From: Loigolactobacillus bifermentans DSM 20003
Lineage (GTDB): Bacteria > Bacillota > Bacilli > Lactobacillales > Lactobacillaceae
Reading direction: 5' to 3'
Assembly: GCF_001434575.1 (NCBI RefSeq)
Contig: NZ_AZDA01000140.1
Location: forward strand, 87,160 to 146,298
Length of the DNA stretch: 59,139 bases
Shown: piece after piece, positions 42,286-52,341 of the stretch
How the letters are laid out: the number at the start of each line of letters is the position of its first letter
Position numbering within the stretch: position 1 is the stretch's first letter
Program-made: the position numbers and the translations under genes
Notes under the pieces: generated by a model
Told to the model about the DNA's origin: nothing
What the model saw: only the letters and a program-made list of their open reading frames with translations
Database searches by the model: none

Positions 42286-43029
42286 TTAATGGGCAATATT
42301 TTGAGGTTCAACCTGTGCTTGTTGGTCAATGGCTTGTTTCAAATCATCATAAAAGCCTGCGTAAGTGGCGTTTTTATAAGGGTTTAACCATAAGAAACCG
42401 AGGCCTAACGTGAGCACACTTAACAGGCCCCAGCCTAGGAAACTTAATTGCAAAACGAAAAAGTCCCATTTATGGCCGTTCATCATGCGGCGACTAATGG
42501 TAATGCACTCGTTCACGTTCACCGGCTGGTCTCCGTTGACCCCGCGCCGATCCTTATAGATCAAGTACGCCTGGGAATAGGAATAGCTTTTCACAATGCC
42601 GGGGATAAACAGCAACATGGACCATAACGTGGTGTAGCAATACGTTAGGACCATTAACCCAATGGTGCCCCAGAAATAGCGTCCGGTAAAGACCTGAAAC
42701 GCATCACGCAAAGGCACCACTTGATAATCGCGATTGCGCAACCAATCCAAGAAGGTGTACTGGACCCCGACCATAAAGACGGTGCTCACCGCGCCACGGA
42801 CAATGGCCGCGTAATTACTGCGATTGCTTTGTGACTCTTTTACCGCATAATTGGCAATATCCTCATAATGATAGCCCATGGTGCCTAAAATACTGATGGT
42901 GGTGATAATGACCAATACGATCAAGGCCATGATCAACAACGTTGGAATCAGGTTCAGTAAAATAGCGGTGCCCCAATGACCCTTTAACAAGTCTTTGGAC
43001 TGTCGTTTTAGTTCTTTGCGTGTTTTCAT
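42286..43029 (-). CDS. DUF975 integral membrane protein
   Basis: 247 residues; ATG at 43029 (MKTRKELKRQSKDLLKGHWG) fits the usual DUF975 N-terminus; an in-frame extension to 43170 has no site. AGGGGG lies about 13 bp upstream. Five to six transmembrane segments; the family motif with RDAFQVFTGRYFW, IPGIVKSYSYSQAYLIYKD and ISRRMMNGHKWDFFVLQLSFLGW is clear. Function is unknown. Single gene. Confidence 0.9.
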   Translation of the reverse strand: MKTRKELKRQSKDLLKGHWGTAILLNLIPTLLIMALIVLVIITTISILGTMGYHYEDIANYAVKESQSNRSNYAAIVRGAVSTVFMVGVQYTFLDWLRNRDYQVVPLRDAFQVFTGRYFWGTIGLMVLTYCYTTLWSMLLFIPGIVKSYSYSQAYLIYKDRRGVNGDQPVNVNECITISRRMMNGHKWDFFVLQLSFLGWGLLSVLTLGLGFLWLNPYKNATYAGFYDDLKQAIDQQAQVEPQNIAH

Positions 43030-43336
43030 AATCTGCTTGTAGCCCCCTGCTTCATTCCTGGTTATCTGGGATACATTATACAGATGTCCGCCTGAAAATA
43101 CAAAGCGCAACAAGCCCCGCTTTTTAACCAAAACACCACCGCTTTGCCTGTCACAGCTACTAACTGACATTCATTATCACTGCACTTGAACCACGTTTGA
43201 AACGGTTAAACACTGCCCAAAATCGGTTAACCGCTTGTTATTACGGAAACGATGTCATTTCCATGAAGATTAAATCAGTCTGTGAACTTTAATGCTATTT
43301 TTATTTAGACCAATTTATGCTAGTATTAAACCCAAT

Positions 43337-43395
43337 GATACCCAGGACTGGGTATCAAACGGGAGGTTGTCGCGGTTCTGCCTGCGCTGACAGCC
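43337..43395 (+). promoter_or_regulatory. Two-hairpin leader of the APC permease gene
   Basis: GATACCCAG/CTGGGTATC (43337-43356, 9 perfect pairs) and GGTTGTC/GACAGCC (43365-43395) precede the ribosome binding site. Neither is followed by a T run. I could not assign a riboswitch class; control of translation is possible. Confidence 0.45.
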
Positions 43396-43412
43396 GATGA
43401 GGAGTGATTTTT

Positions 43413-44804
43413 ATGTCAGTTAAAGACAAAATGTGGCAGAAACAAAGCTTGGACAAGTATCTTGCAAAAGACAATCAATTTGTGAAATCTTTGTCGGCCT
43501 TTGACTTAATGGCGTTGGGGATCGGGGCCGTCATTGGAACGGGGATCTTTATTTTACCAGGTACCGTCGCTGCCCTGAAGGCAGGGCCTGGGATCATGTT
43601 ATCCTTTGTCATTGCCGCCATCGTCTGTGCTACCGCGGCCATGTGTTACGCAGAATTTTCCGCCGCCATGCCAGTAGCCGGTTCCGCTTATTCATATGGG
43701 AACGTAGTCTTTGGGGAATTTATTGGCTGGATCCTAGGCTGGGCCCTGATCTTGGAATACATGTTAGCCGTTGCCGCAGTTTCCACTGGTTTTTCGGCGT
43801 ATCTCAGTTCGTTTTTGGCAGGCTTTGGGGTCCACCTGCCAACTGCCATTAGCGGCTCGTTTAGCCCAGCCCACGGCACTTATTTTAATTTATTCGCGAT
43901 TGTCATTGTTTGGCTGATCACTTGGATGTTAAGTCACGGGATGAAATCGTCTGTCCGCGTGAACAACACCATGGTCGTTGTGAAAATTGCCATTATTATT
44001 ATTTTCTTACTGGTGGGCTTCTTCTACGTGAAACCAACCAACTGGCATCCCTTCTTACCTTTCGGTTGGAAAGGCGTGTTCGGCGGGGCTTCTACCGTCT
44101 TCTTTGCTTACTTAGGCTTTGATGCCGTTTCCTCTTCGGCAGCCGAAGTCAAGAATCCGCAAAAGGCGATGCCAATTGGGATCATTGGCACCTTAGTGGT
44201 AGCGACGATCTTATACATTTTGGTCTCCGTTGTCTTAACCGGCATGGTGCCATATAAAGACCTGAACGTGGCGAACCCGGTTTCCTTTGCCTTACAAAAA
44301 GTCGGCCAAAACTGGTCCGCTGGTGTGATCTCCATTGGGGCCTTAGCCGGCATGTTCACCATGATGGTCACCATGATCTACAGCTCTTCCCGCCTGGTTT
44401 ACTCCATTGGCCGGGACGGCTTGTTACCAAAATTCTTAGGTAAATTACAAGGCGAACACCATTTGCCACAACACAGCTTGGTGATCGTCACGATCATTAT
44501 TTCGATTTTAGGTGGCTTGGTGCCATTAGACCAGCTCACCAACTTAGTCAACATTGGGACCTTGTTGGCCTTCACCTTTGTCTCCATTGGAATCATTCCG
44601 TTGCGCCGCAACCAAGCGATTCCCAACGATGGTTTCAAAGTCCCCGGTTACCCGGTATTGCCCATTATTTCCGCCATTTTATGTGTCGGTTTAATGGCCA
44701 CTTTACCCGCTGAAACTTGGATCGCGTCGATCATCTGGTTTGTGTTAGGGATGATCATTTACTTCTCTTATGGGATTCGGCACGAGAATATTTCAGCACA
44801 ATAG
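43413..44804 (+). CDS. APC-family amino-acid permease (YfnA/CAT-like)
   Basis: 463 residues; ATG at 43413 (MSVKDKMWQKQSLDKYL) with GAGGAGTG upstream. About 12 transmembrane segments. LSAFDLMALGIGAVIGTGIFILPG, CYAEFSAAMPVAGSAYSYGNVVFGEF and FFAYLGFDAVSSSAAEVKNPQKAMPIGI are typical of the cationic or branched-chain amino-acid branch related to B. subtilis YfnA. Substrate not determinable. A two-hairpin leader precedes it and a bidirectional terminator follows. Confidence 0.9.
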   Translation: MSVKDKMWQKQSLDKYLAKDNQFVKSLSAFDLMALGIGAVIGTGIFILPGTVAALKAGPGIMLSFVIAAIVCATAAMCYAEFSAAMPVAGSAYSYGNVVFGEFIGWILGWALILEYMLAVAAVSTGFSAYLSSFLAGFGVHLPTAISGSFSPAHGTYFNLFAIVIVWLITWMLSHGMKSSVRVNNTMVVVKIAIIIIFLLVGFFYVKPTNWHPFLPFGWKGVFGGASTVFFAYLGFDAVSSSAAEVKNPQKAMPIGIIGTLVVATILYILVSVVLTGMVPYKDLNVANPVSFALQKVGQNWSAGVISIGALAGMFTMMVTMIYSSSRLVYSIGRDGLLPKFLGKLQGEHHLPQHSLVIVTIIISILGGLVPLDQLTNLVNIGTLLAFTFVSIGIIPLRRNQAIPNDGFKVPGYPVLPIISAILCVGLMATLPAETWIASIIWFVLGMIIYFSYGIRHENISAQ

Positions 44805-44821
44805 CATTTAAAAATACCACT

Positions 44822-44858
44822 AAAAACAGCCTTTGACCTGTCGTCAAAGGCTGTTTTA
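44822..44858. terminator. Bidirectional terminator
   Basis: 15-bp arms AAAACAGCCTTTGAC/GTCAAAGGCTGTTTT with a 5-nt loop, between the plus-strand permease and the convergent adhesin gene. Confidence 0.95.
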
Positions 44859-44866
44859 ATGCTGTG

Positions 44867-47800
44867 CTAAAGTTCGTAAAAATCGTCATCGTGCCGTTTT
44901 TTTAAGTTTGCCGTACCTAATAGTCCCACTGAACCTAAAATCGTTAGGCCAAGTGCCACTAACCAAGCGTCATCTTGCTCGCCTGTTTGCGGTAACGTTG
45001 TGGCGTGGGTGGTAGCATTGGCTGTTGAACCCGTGTTGGTCGTTGCTGAGGCTACAGTGACGTGTGACGTCTGTGCTGGCGTCTGTACACTTGTAACGGC
45101 GTTAGTCGCATTAGTTGGCGTTCCAACACTATTTGAGCCGCTTGGCGTGACTGGCAGATCAGAATCAGCTGAGCTGTCTGGTGTCATGGTTGTGCTGGGT
45201 TGATCACCTGGCGTCACCGCGGAATCAGTTGCATCATCTGGTGTAACTGACGGTGTCGTTTGCAGCTGATACTGATAAGTCAATTGCATCGCATTGCCTT
45301 GATACGTGCCGGTCACCGTCGCCGGTGTAAGCAACGTATAATGGGCAATCGTTGGCGCTGTTACCTTAAATGGCGTTCCCACTAACCCACTTTGGGTGGT
45401 ATCTAGGGCAATGGTCTGACCGTTTTCGTCCACGTAATGCACCGTTAAAGTTGTCTTCGTTTGACTTTCATCTGGCACTTCACCATCTTTTTGGTACTTC
45501 AGGGTCAACGTCATTTGATTCCCGGTATACGTGCCGGTGGTGGTGCGCTGACTTGGGTTACTTAATGTGTAGCCGGAAATCGCTGGCGCCATTACTGTAA
45601 AGTCAGTTCCAATTGTCCCACTTTGCGTCGTATCTGAAGCAATGGTGTCACCGTTTTGATCCACATAATGCACGGTTAATTGTGTTTGCGTTTGACTTTC
45701 GTCTGGCACGTTGCCATCTTTTTGATACTTAAGCGTCAAGGTCATTTGATTGCCATTATATGTGCCGGTGGTGGTGCGCTGGCTTGGGTCACTTAGCGTG
45801 TACCCCGCAAGCTCTGGGGCTGTCACTGTAAAGTCAGTTCCGATTGTCCCACTTTGTGTGGTGTCTGAGGCAATCGCATCACCGTTTTGGTCCACATAAT
45901 GCACGGCTAATTGTGTCTGGGTTTGACTTTCATCTGGCACCTCACCATCTTTTTGGTACTTCAGGGTCAAAGTCATTTGATTGCCGTTGTACGTGCCGGT
46001 GGTGGTGCGTTGGCTTGAATCACTTAACGTATAACCTGAAATTGCTGGGGCGGTGACTGTAAAACCAGTTCCAAGCGCGCCACTTTGAGTGTTATCTGGG
46101 GCAATGGTGTCACCGTTTTGATCCACATAGTGTACCGTCAACTGAGTCTGGGTCTGACTTTCATCTGACACTTCACCATCTTTTTGGTACTTAAGCGTCA
46201 AAGTCATTTGATTGCCGTTGTACGTGCCGGTGGTGGTGCGTTGGTTTGAGTCACTTAACGTATAGCCAGAAATTGCCGGGGCGGTGACTGTAAAGCTCGT
46301 TCCAATCGCGCCACTTTGGGTGTTACCTGGGGCAATGGCGTCACCGTTCTGATCCACATAGTGTACCGTTAACTGAGTCTGGGTCTGACTTTCATCTGAC
46401 ACCTCGCCATCTTTTTGATACACAACAATATAAGTCTGATCTTGATCACCAAATTTTACAGTTTGATCAGTTGTTGCCTCTGCAGGACTGGTCACCACAT
46501 GATACCCCTTAATAACCGGGTTCACTTGATGACCTAAAACAGCATCAGCTGGCGTATACGTCACGTCATCTGTCACAGGATCTGTCGATGCGGTAAAGTC
46601 GGCGTGAACCGTATAGTCATCAGCTAATGACGTGCCATCACTGGTTTGGTAATGGACTGTCTTCGTCACAGTATCTTTGGTGATTTCCGGCGCATCCTTT
46701 TCATAAACCACCGTATAGATTTCATCTTGATCACCAAAGGTTACGGTTTGATCAGTTGTTGCTTCTGCAGGACTGGTCACCACATGATACCCCTTAATAG
46801 CCGGGTTCGCTTGGTGCCCTAAAACAGCATCAGATGGCGTGTACGTCACGTCATCTGTCACAGGGTCTGTCGATGAAGTAAAGTCTGCGTGAGCCGTATA
46901 GTCATCAGCTAATGACGTGCCATCACTGGTTTGGTAATGGACTGTCTTGGTCACAGTATCCTGGGCAATAACAGGCGCATCTTTACGGTACACATAAGTC
47001 ACTGTGCCGCCTGCATTCGCTAACGTCCCGCTAGCAGCTAGGCTATCAGTTGCCATTTCCTTAAACGTGTAGCCCTTGATTGCTAATTGCGTTGTGGCAT
47101 ACGCACTGCCCACATGTTGATTGCCATCAGGGTAGCTCACCGTTCCGGTGGCAATGGGGTTGCCTGCTTCGTCAACATAGGCTACATTCACGGTCACGTC
47201 TGTTGCGGTGAGTTCGTATTGAGCATAGTCCCCATCAAACACATTGGTCACCACTTGATCAAATGCAGCGGCGCCATTGGCTTGACCGTCAACCAGGTGC
47301 AGTGAGTTGGCTTGTAACGCGTAGCCTACTGGGATCAGCGCCTGATCTGCAGCAGAAAGGTCGGCTTGTGTTGTGGGATAATCGTTGGTTAACGTGTCCT
47401 GCTGATCCGTTAAGGTTTTATCCAAGTCTGTGAAATAAATGTACTGATCAGCGCCAGTGGCATCGACATAGTGCGCCCGCGCATAAATGGTGGAACTGCC
47501 GGTAATGGCAATGCTAGCAGCTGTCACAGTCGTACTGGCCAATTTGCCTGAGGTATAGAACGCCGTGCCAATATAACCAATTTCACCAGCTTGGTCCACC
47601 ATATCGGCCGTTGTGCCCGTTAGTGCCATGCGGCCAGTTGTAGTATTTGCGGGGATGCTATCAAACGTAATGGCAACGGACCGAATACTCCCCCAGTTGT
47701 CCCCCACTTCAGCCGCCGTCAGATAGTTGGTTAAATCAGGTGTATCACGCGTCAGGTCGCTTGCACTGGTTGAATACAACACAGTGGCACCAGTTAGCGG

Positions 47801-50800
47801 AACTGTTGTGCCAGTGGTGGTGGTTAAACTGGTTGGCAACGTCATGGGGCCAGTTAATTGATACGTATAAGTTGACCCCCGATCATCCCCTGCCTCTGGC
47901 AAATTAATGATCGTCGTGACATCACTTAAAGGCGTCCCACTGATATTCATCACGGTATTATAAAAAGTCAGCGCATTCGAACTGTTTTTATCGATGGTCG
48001 CATTAGTGGTCGGCGAAAGATCATCCCCTTGTGCCACACTAAAAACGTTGACACTTGAAACGGTATCGATCTGCCAAACACGTTTCCCAACCAAAATAGC
48101 AGCGGCGTCGCCAGCGGTTTCACTCAGATCTGTTACCGTTGTATTCGGTTGAATACCGCTGATGATGGTTGTACCAGGCGCTGTAACATAGGCTTTTAGC
48201 GTATAGCTCCCCACCATGGCATCCGGTGCATTGTGCAATGACAGGCCTAACATCGTCAGGTAAGCGTTGGTAAATTTCAAATTAACAGACTCGCCTGTCC
48301 TAGTAAAATCAACTTTCACCACCGTATCGCCATGATCATCCGTACTATTGCTGACGACTGCATTCTGATAATTAATGACTTTGTCAACGACAAACGCACT
48401 TGGAATAACGAAGTAAAAAATGGGTTCATCCAGCTGCATCACGTTTTGTCCCAAAGAACTTGTGGTTCCATAAACTGAAAAGGCACTTCCTTGCCCTTTA
48501 CCAGGTGCTAATTCACTATGGGTGCTGTAATCATCCACATCGACCCACGCAATTGAGCCGCCAACGACTGTTTGCGTAAAAGTCGCAGGATCACTAGCAG
48601 CACTACCAGCAACTGTCATCGTGATGGCGCTGGTCAATTGGTCACCGATGGCCACTGCGCTGCCATCATCATACTGGGTTGCTAAAGTGCCTGATAATTC
48701 AAAATTAGCTGACGTGGCACCTGGTGCTAAATAATTAGGTGTCAACACTGCAGTGCGGATCACACCTTGACTGGTGATCGTACCACCAGCCGCAACAGTA
48801 CCTGTTTCAGTGGTGCCATCTGCCAAAGTAAGCTGATACCCATAACTGGTTGTCCCTAGCATGTAGTAGGCTCTGGTCACACCACCAGCAGGCACAGCGA
48901 TTTGATTGATTGTCAGACCATCTGGGACTGTTAACGTAATGGTGGCATTGTTTGTGCCTGCAGCAGCATGATATTGCGCATTAAACTGCAGTAACGTTTT
49001 AGGGTCATTGCTGGGATCTTGATCCAACAATAACTGTTTCGAATTGACGCTGCTATTCCCCAGGGCGCTTGTGATCGTACCGACATTCTGGGTTGAATCG
49101 GTGCCTAAAATAGTTGCCGTCCAAGGACTGGCGGCTGTATAAGTATCTGTGTCAAGCTCACCTGCCGCATTGACCACTTGTTGGACCATTGTCACTGCGC
49201 CTGCAGCCGTTAACGTGGTATCCGTGGCAGCCTGGGTCGTCTTAAAATGCCCTGCGATCCGATAAGCCGGGTCACCATAATAAGATTGTGATCCGGACCC
49301 TTTGGGCACGGTGATCACAATCGCCCCGCCAACCCCATCCGGTTGCGCGATCGTCGTTTGGTCGCTAAAGGCATTCAGTTCATCCGTTAGTTCCTGATTC
49401 AACTCGAAGCCGGCTGGCGCTGGTATTGTGATCACCGTTCCGGCATTGACCACCTGATTAACCCGCAACGCCTGATCCGTATCATCGTAAATCCCATCGC
49501 TTTGTTTGATCGGCACAGACCAAACATAATCCGTATCTGGCAACAGGCCCTTCACACTAGTATTGGGATAAGTTTGTGTTGGGGTTTCCACATGTGCGGT
49601 TGGGGTAATGGTCTGCGTGAACGATGCCGAACCACTAGCTTGCTGATTGCCATTCACATAGACATCAACGGTATAGGTTCGGTCACCAACGGTTAGCAAC
49701 GTCTGATCGGTATAGGTTTCTCCTTGCCCAATCATTTGACCCGCATAATTTGACATTAAGTTAAGCGTGACAACCTGTACAGTCTGAGCGCTGGCCTGAT
49801 TGAAATGATCTGTAACCGTGATCGAGCCATCAGCATTTTTGACTTGCGTCACCGTTCCGGCAGCATTACCGTCAGCGTCTGTGGCAAAATCTTGCACGCT
49901 CCCCAGCTGAATCGTACCGTTAATAAACGTTCTAATGAAACCAGTTGGCAAGGTATACGAGACCTCATCCCCTGCCACCAAGTTGTTCATCGTTACCGTC
50001 AGGGTAAAACTAGTTAAATTTGACCCATAACCAATATTGGTAGCCGAAGACACGATGCTGGCGGTAGCGGCACTCGCCTGTTCAGGGCTCTTCATGGTCA
50101 CTAGCTGCGCCTGTCCAGTTGTCTGATAAGCGGTGCTAGCTTGAGCTTTGGCCGCGGCAATATCCGCTTGCGTGGCCGTGGCGGGTAAAGCTGTCACCGC
50201 CACCGCACTTGAAGTGGCTGCCGATGCCGGCGTGGCAACCCCTGCTACTGAACTGGTGCTGGTCGTTGCCGTTGATGTGGCGGTAGCGGCGGTGACCGAA
50301 CCACTTGCGGCCGCTGTGCTGCTCGTTGTATTTTGAACCGTCGTTACGGCGTTTGTTGCTGCACTTTGAACGCTGGCTGCAGCACTACTAGTAGCTATCG
50401 TTGCATCAGATGTTGCCGCACTCACCACTGTCTGGGTTGCTTGTTCCGTATTGGCTGCACTGGCACTGCTGGTAGCCGCCTGACTCGTTGCCTGCGCAGC
50501 ACTGGCAACCGAGTCTGAGGTCGAGCTGGAGGCCGAACTAGCAACTGAATCTGAAGCCGAACTTGCAGCAGCACTAGCCGTTGCGCTTGAAGCGGCGCTA
50601 ACTGTTGTCTGACTTGAAGCCGCACTGCTTGCCGGATCAGTCGCATTCGTCGTAACGGTTTGTGTCGCTGGTTCAGCAGTTGTTGCCGCCTGAACGGCCT
50701 GCGGTGCCACCGTAAATGAGACGGTTGCTAAACCGGCAATCACCCAAATTTTACCCGATTTATATAGTTTGAAGTGGCGGGTTGTATCACCAGTCATTGC

Positions 50801-50839
50801 CATCATTTTTTCGTACGCGCATTTGATTTTTTCTGTCAA
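44867..50839 (-). CDS. Giant LPQTG-anchored MucBP adhesin with KxYKxGKxW signal peptide
   Basis: About 1990 residues. I choose the TTG at 50839 because AAGGGG lies 8 bp upstream; a TTG at 50872 would add 11 residues without a site. Order: signal motif FKLYKSGKIW near residue 30 and QAVQAATT; a long Ser/Ala/Thr linker; about 1000 residues of beta-rich sequence of unknown fold; a MucBP-like domain (VNVAYVDEAGNPI); two 94-residue repeats starting DTVTKTVHYQTSDG; four to five near-identical MucBP repeats (QLTVHYVDQNGD); one diverged MucBP; a Thr/Ser/Pro-rich wall-spanning part; and LPQTGEQDD with a hydrophobic segment and KKRHDDDFYEL tail. Predicted mucus- or matrix-binding adhesin. No stop interrupts it. 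Its upstream repeats match those of the other two adhesin genes. Confidence 0.95.
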   Translation of the reverse strand: MTEKIKCAYEKMMAMTGDTTRHFKLYKSGKIWVIAGLATVSFTVAPQAVQAATTAEPATQTVTTNATDPASSAASSQTTVSAASSATASAAASSASDSVASSASSSTSDSVASAAQATSQAATSSASAANTEQATQTVVSAATSDATIATSSAAASVQSAATNAVTTVQNTTSSTAAASGSVTAATATSTATTSTSSVAGVATPASAATSSAVAVTALPATATQADIAAAKAQASTAYQTTGQAQLVTMKSPEQASAATASIVSSATNIGYGSNLTSFTLTVTMNNLVAGDEVSYTLPTGFIRTFINGTIQLGSVQDFATDADGNAAGTVTQVKNADGSITVTDHFNQASAQTVQVVTLNLMSNYAGQMIGQGETYTDQTLLTVGDRTYTVDVYVNGNQQASGSASFTQTITPTAHVETPTQTYPNTSVKGLLPDTDYVWSVPIKQSDGIYDDTDQALRVNQVVNAGTVITIPAPAGFELNQELTDELNAFSDQTTIAQPDGVGGAIVITVPKGSGSQSYYGDPAYRIAGHFKTTQAATDTTLTAAGAVTMVQQVVNAAGELDTDTYTAASPWTATILGTDSTQNVGTITSALGNSSVNSKQLLLDQDPSNDPKTLLQFNAQYHAAAGTNNATITLTVPDGLTINQIAVPAGGVTRAYYMLGTTSYGYQLTLADGTTETGTVAAGGTITSQGVIRTAVLTPNYLAPGATSANFELSGTLATQYDDGSAVAIGDQLTSAITMTVAGSAASDPATFTQTVVGGSIAWVDVDDYSTHSELAPGKGQGSAFSVYGTTSSLGQNVMQLDEPIFYFVIPSAFVVDKVINYQNAVVSNSTDDHGDTVVKVDFTRTGESVNLKFTNAYLTMLGLSLHNAPDAMVGSYTLKAYVTAPGTTIISGIQPNTTVTDLSETAGDAAAILVGKRVWQIDTVSSVNVFSVAQGDDLSPTTNATIDKNSSNALTFYNTVMNISGTPLSDVTTIINLPEAGDDRGSTYTYQLTGPMTLPTSLTTTTGTTVPLTGATVLYSTSASDLTRDTPDLTNYLTAAEVGDNWGSIRSVAITFDSIPANTTTGRMALTGTTADMVDQAGEIGYIGTAFYTSGKLASTTVTAASIAITGSSTIYARAHYVDATGADQYIYFTDLDKTLTDQQDTLTNDYPTTQADLSAADQALIPVGYALQANSLHLVDGQANGAAAFDQVVTNVFDGDYAQYELTATDVTVNVAYVDEAGNPIATGTVSYPDGNQHVGSAYATTQLAIKGYTFKEMATDSLAASGTLANAGGTVTYVYRKDAPVIAQDTVTKTVHYQTSDGTSLADDYTAHADFTSSTDPVTDDVTYTPSDAVLGHQANPAIKGYHVVTSPAEATTDQTVTFGDQDEIYTVVYEKDAPEITKDTVTKTVHYQTSDGTSLADDYTVHADFTASTDPVTDDVTYTPADAVLGHQVNPVIKGYHVVTSPAEATTDQTVKFGDQDQTYIVVYQKDGEVSDESQTQTQLTVHYVDQNGDAIAPGNTQSGAIGTSFTVTAPAISGYTLSDSNQRTTTGTYNGNQMTLTLKYQKDGEVSDESQTQTQLTVHYVDQNGDTIAPDNTQSGALGTGFTVTAPAISGYTLSDSSQRTTTGTYNGNQMTLTLKYQKDGEVPDESQTQTQLAVHYVDQNGDAIASDTTQSGTIGTDFTVTAPELAGYTLSDPSQRTTTGTYNGNQMTLTLKYQKDGNVPDESQTQTQLTVHYVDQNGDTIASDTTQSGTIGTDFTVMAPAISGYTLSNPSQRTTTGTYTGNQMTLTLKYQKDGEVPDESQTKTTLTVHYVDENGQTIALDTTQSGLVGTPFKVTAPTIAHYTLLTPATVTGTYQGNAMQLTYQYQLQTTPSVTPDDATDSAVTPGDQPSTTMTPDSSADSDLPVTPSGSNSVGTPTNATNAVTSVQTPAQTSHVTVASATTNTGSTANATTHATTLPQTGEQDDAWLVALGLTILGSVGLLGTANLKKRHDDDFYEL
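45290..46420 (-). repeat. MucBP repeat array
   Basis: Units of about 228-231 bp, each with QTQTQLTVHYVDQNGD..A and GTYNGNQMTLTLKYQKDGEVSDES-like ends. The copies are nearly identical in DNA, so they are prone to expansion and loss. Limits approximate. Confidence 0.85.
46420..46990 (-). repeat. Two 282-bp repeats (DTVTKTVHYQTSDG module)
   Basis: The same block begins near 46980 and again 282 bp further along the coding direction, ending in a FGDQD.TY.VVY motif. Over 90% identical by eye. Confidence 0.75.
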
Positions 50840-51177
50840 ATCGTCATCCCCTTGCTTGGCACCTTCAGCCAATTCACTTTTTTATAATTTAAGTTTAACC
50901 TTTCCTTAAGGTCAAAGTTGTTTCAAGATTTGAAAATGATTCACTTAAATTTTGAACAAATGCCATTATATTGGGGATTATATTTGATATTTTGCCTTAA
51001 AAACCACATGTTAACTGGCTCACGTTTATACTCATCAAGCCAGCACTTTCCTGTTATTTAGCCGATTGCTGTTCATACTCCTTTTCCGATTATTACATTC
51101 TATTTGAACTTTACTAATGGCACACCCTGAGAATCCTTATTTCGGCACAATAAAAATAGTTGTCAAAAATCGATGTA
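50840..51177. other. Intergenic region between the adhesin and AraC genes
   Basis: AT-rich. It contains the adhesin upstream repeats and the end of the AraC-gene terminator. No ORF that I can support. Confidence 0.4.
50893..50910 (-). promoter_or_regulatory. 11-bp-periodic direct repeat upstream of the giant MucBP adhesin
   Basis: On the minus strand CTTAAGG starts at 50910 and GTTAAAC at 50899, 11 bp apart; a third, degenerate ATTATAA is at 50888. They end 54 bp before the TTG start. They match the repeats before the two other KxYKxGKxW genes. Confidence 0.45.
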
Positions 51178-51201
51178 AAAATAGCCGTCTTTGCGACAGC
51201 T
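51176..51201 (-). terminator. Terminator of the AraC gene
   Basis: AGCTGTC/GACGGCT with loop GCAAA, followed on the minus strand by ATTTTTA. It lies 45 bp after the stop. Confidence 0.65.
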
Positions 51202-51245
51202 GTTTAGGTAAACAAAATTTGAATGATGTGGCGTAGCCGCTGATT

Positions 51246-52130
51246 TTATGGTGCTTGCTGCCGTCTGTATTGTAATGGTGTTTGATCAACACGACGCTTA
51301 AAGTTTTTAATAAAATTAGAAGTGCCACTAAAACCAGTTGCCTGCGCAATTTGTTCAATCGACTGACTGGTGCGCAACAGCAATTTACGTGCTTGCGCGA
51401 TTCGATATTGCTGCAGGTACTCGTAAGGTGCCACCCCCGTAAACCGATTAAAGCAGCGTACACATTCAGCGGTTGAAATGTGAGCCGCCATAGCGAATTG
51501 GCTAACTGTAAGGGCTTCAGTATAGTGTTCGTGGACAAAACGCAACAGCGTTTGAATCCGTTGCTGTTGTTGTAAATGGCGCTTGATTGGCTGATGTATG
51601 ACTTGCACATTGGTAATCAATTGATACCAAATCTCAGTTAAGTCAATGGCGATCCGGTATTGCCAGGCAAACGCCTTTTGCTGATACGCAAGCGTTATTT
51701 GGTGCAGACGGGTCAAACACTGCGCCTGCCAAGCAACCTGAGGCCGTAACACGACCTTATATAACCAATAATCGGTCATATAAGGCAACACATAAGCTTG
51801 TTCCATCAAACTACCTAGAAAAAAAGAAAGCAATTTATTTTCAAAGTTAATACTTAAATACGCACCATCTTGTGCCATCATTTTGGTGGTATGTAAAATG
51901 CCCGAATTAATGAACAGTCCCTCACCTTCCTGGAGTGTTTGTAGTTGGCCATTTACTTGCACCGTCAGCGCGCCTTTCACAGCAATTGTATACTGAATCT
52001 CCTCATGCCAATGTAAATCATCAAAACCCCGCCCAGCTGGTTTCATCCCGTAACGTTGCACGTAATAAACCTCAAACGGAAATAAATGGTCTGGATAATG
52101 ATTTTGTTCATAAAGTGCTTGCTTATCCAA
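51246..52130 (-). CDS. AraC-family transcription regulator
   Basis: 294 residues, TTG start at 52130 with AAAGGAT upstream. The N-terminal cupin-like sensor has LHWHEEIQYTIAVKGALTVQVNG and EGEGLFINSGILHTTK; the C-terminal 100 residues hold two helix-turn-helix motifs (LTVSQFAMAAHISTAECVRCFNRFTGVAPYEYLQQYRIAQARKLL and SIEQIAQATGFSGTSNFIKNFKRR). Its ligand is unknown. It is divergent from the prolyl-tRNA synthetase gene, whose start is 211 bp away, so it may regulate that gene, itself, or both. Confidence 0.93.
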   Translation of the reverse strand: MDKQALYEQNHYPDHLFPFEVYYVQRYGMKPAGRGFDDLHWHEEIQYTIAVKGALTVQVNGQLQTLQEGEGLFINSGILHTTKMMAQDGAYLSINFENKLLSFFLGSLMEQAYVLPYMTDYWLYKVVLRPQVAWQAQCLTRLHQITLAYQQKAFAWQYRIAIDLTEIWYQLITNVQVIHQPIKRHLQQQQRIQTLLRFVHEHYTEALTVSQFAMAAHISTAECVRCFNRFTGVAPYEYLQQYRIAQARKLLLRTSQSIEQIAQATGFSGTSNFIKNFKRRVDQTPLQYRRQQAP

Positions 52131-52341
52131 AATAGCACCAATCCTTTTGCATTCTTTTTAGTATTATTATACCGATAAAGCAGACTTTTATTAGAATCAA
52201 AACTATTTTTTGATTGGATCTTACTATTTTCCGCAATAATCAAGCAACTTTTCCAATCCCGAATTCGCTATGCTAAAAGCACACCAGCAAATCACCAAGA
52301 CCTTGGTTGCTGAATTGAGCTTAAGAAATGAGGGGCTATCC

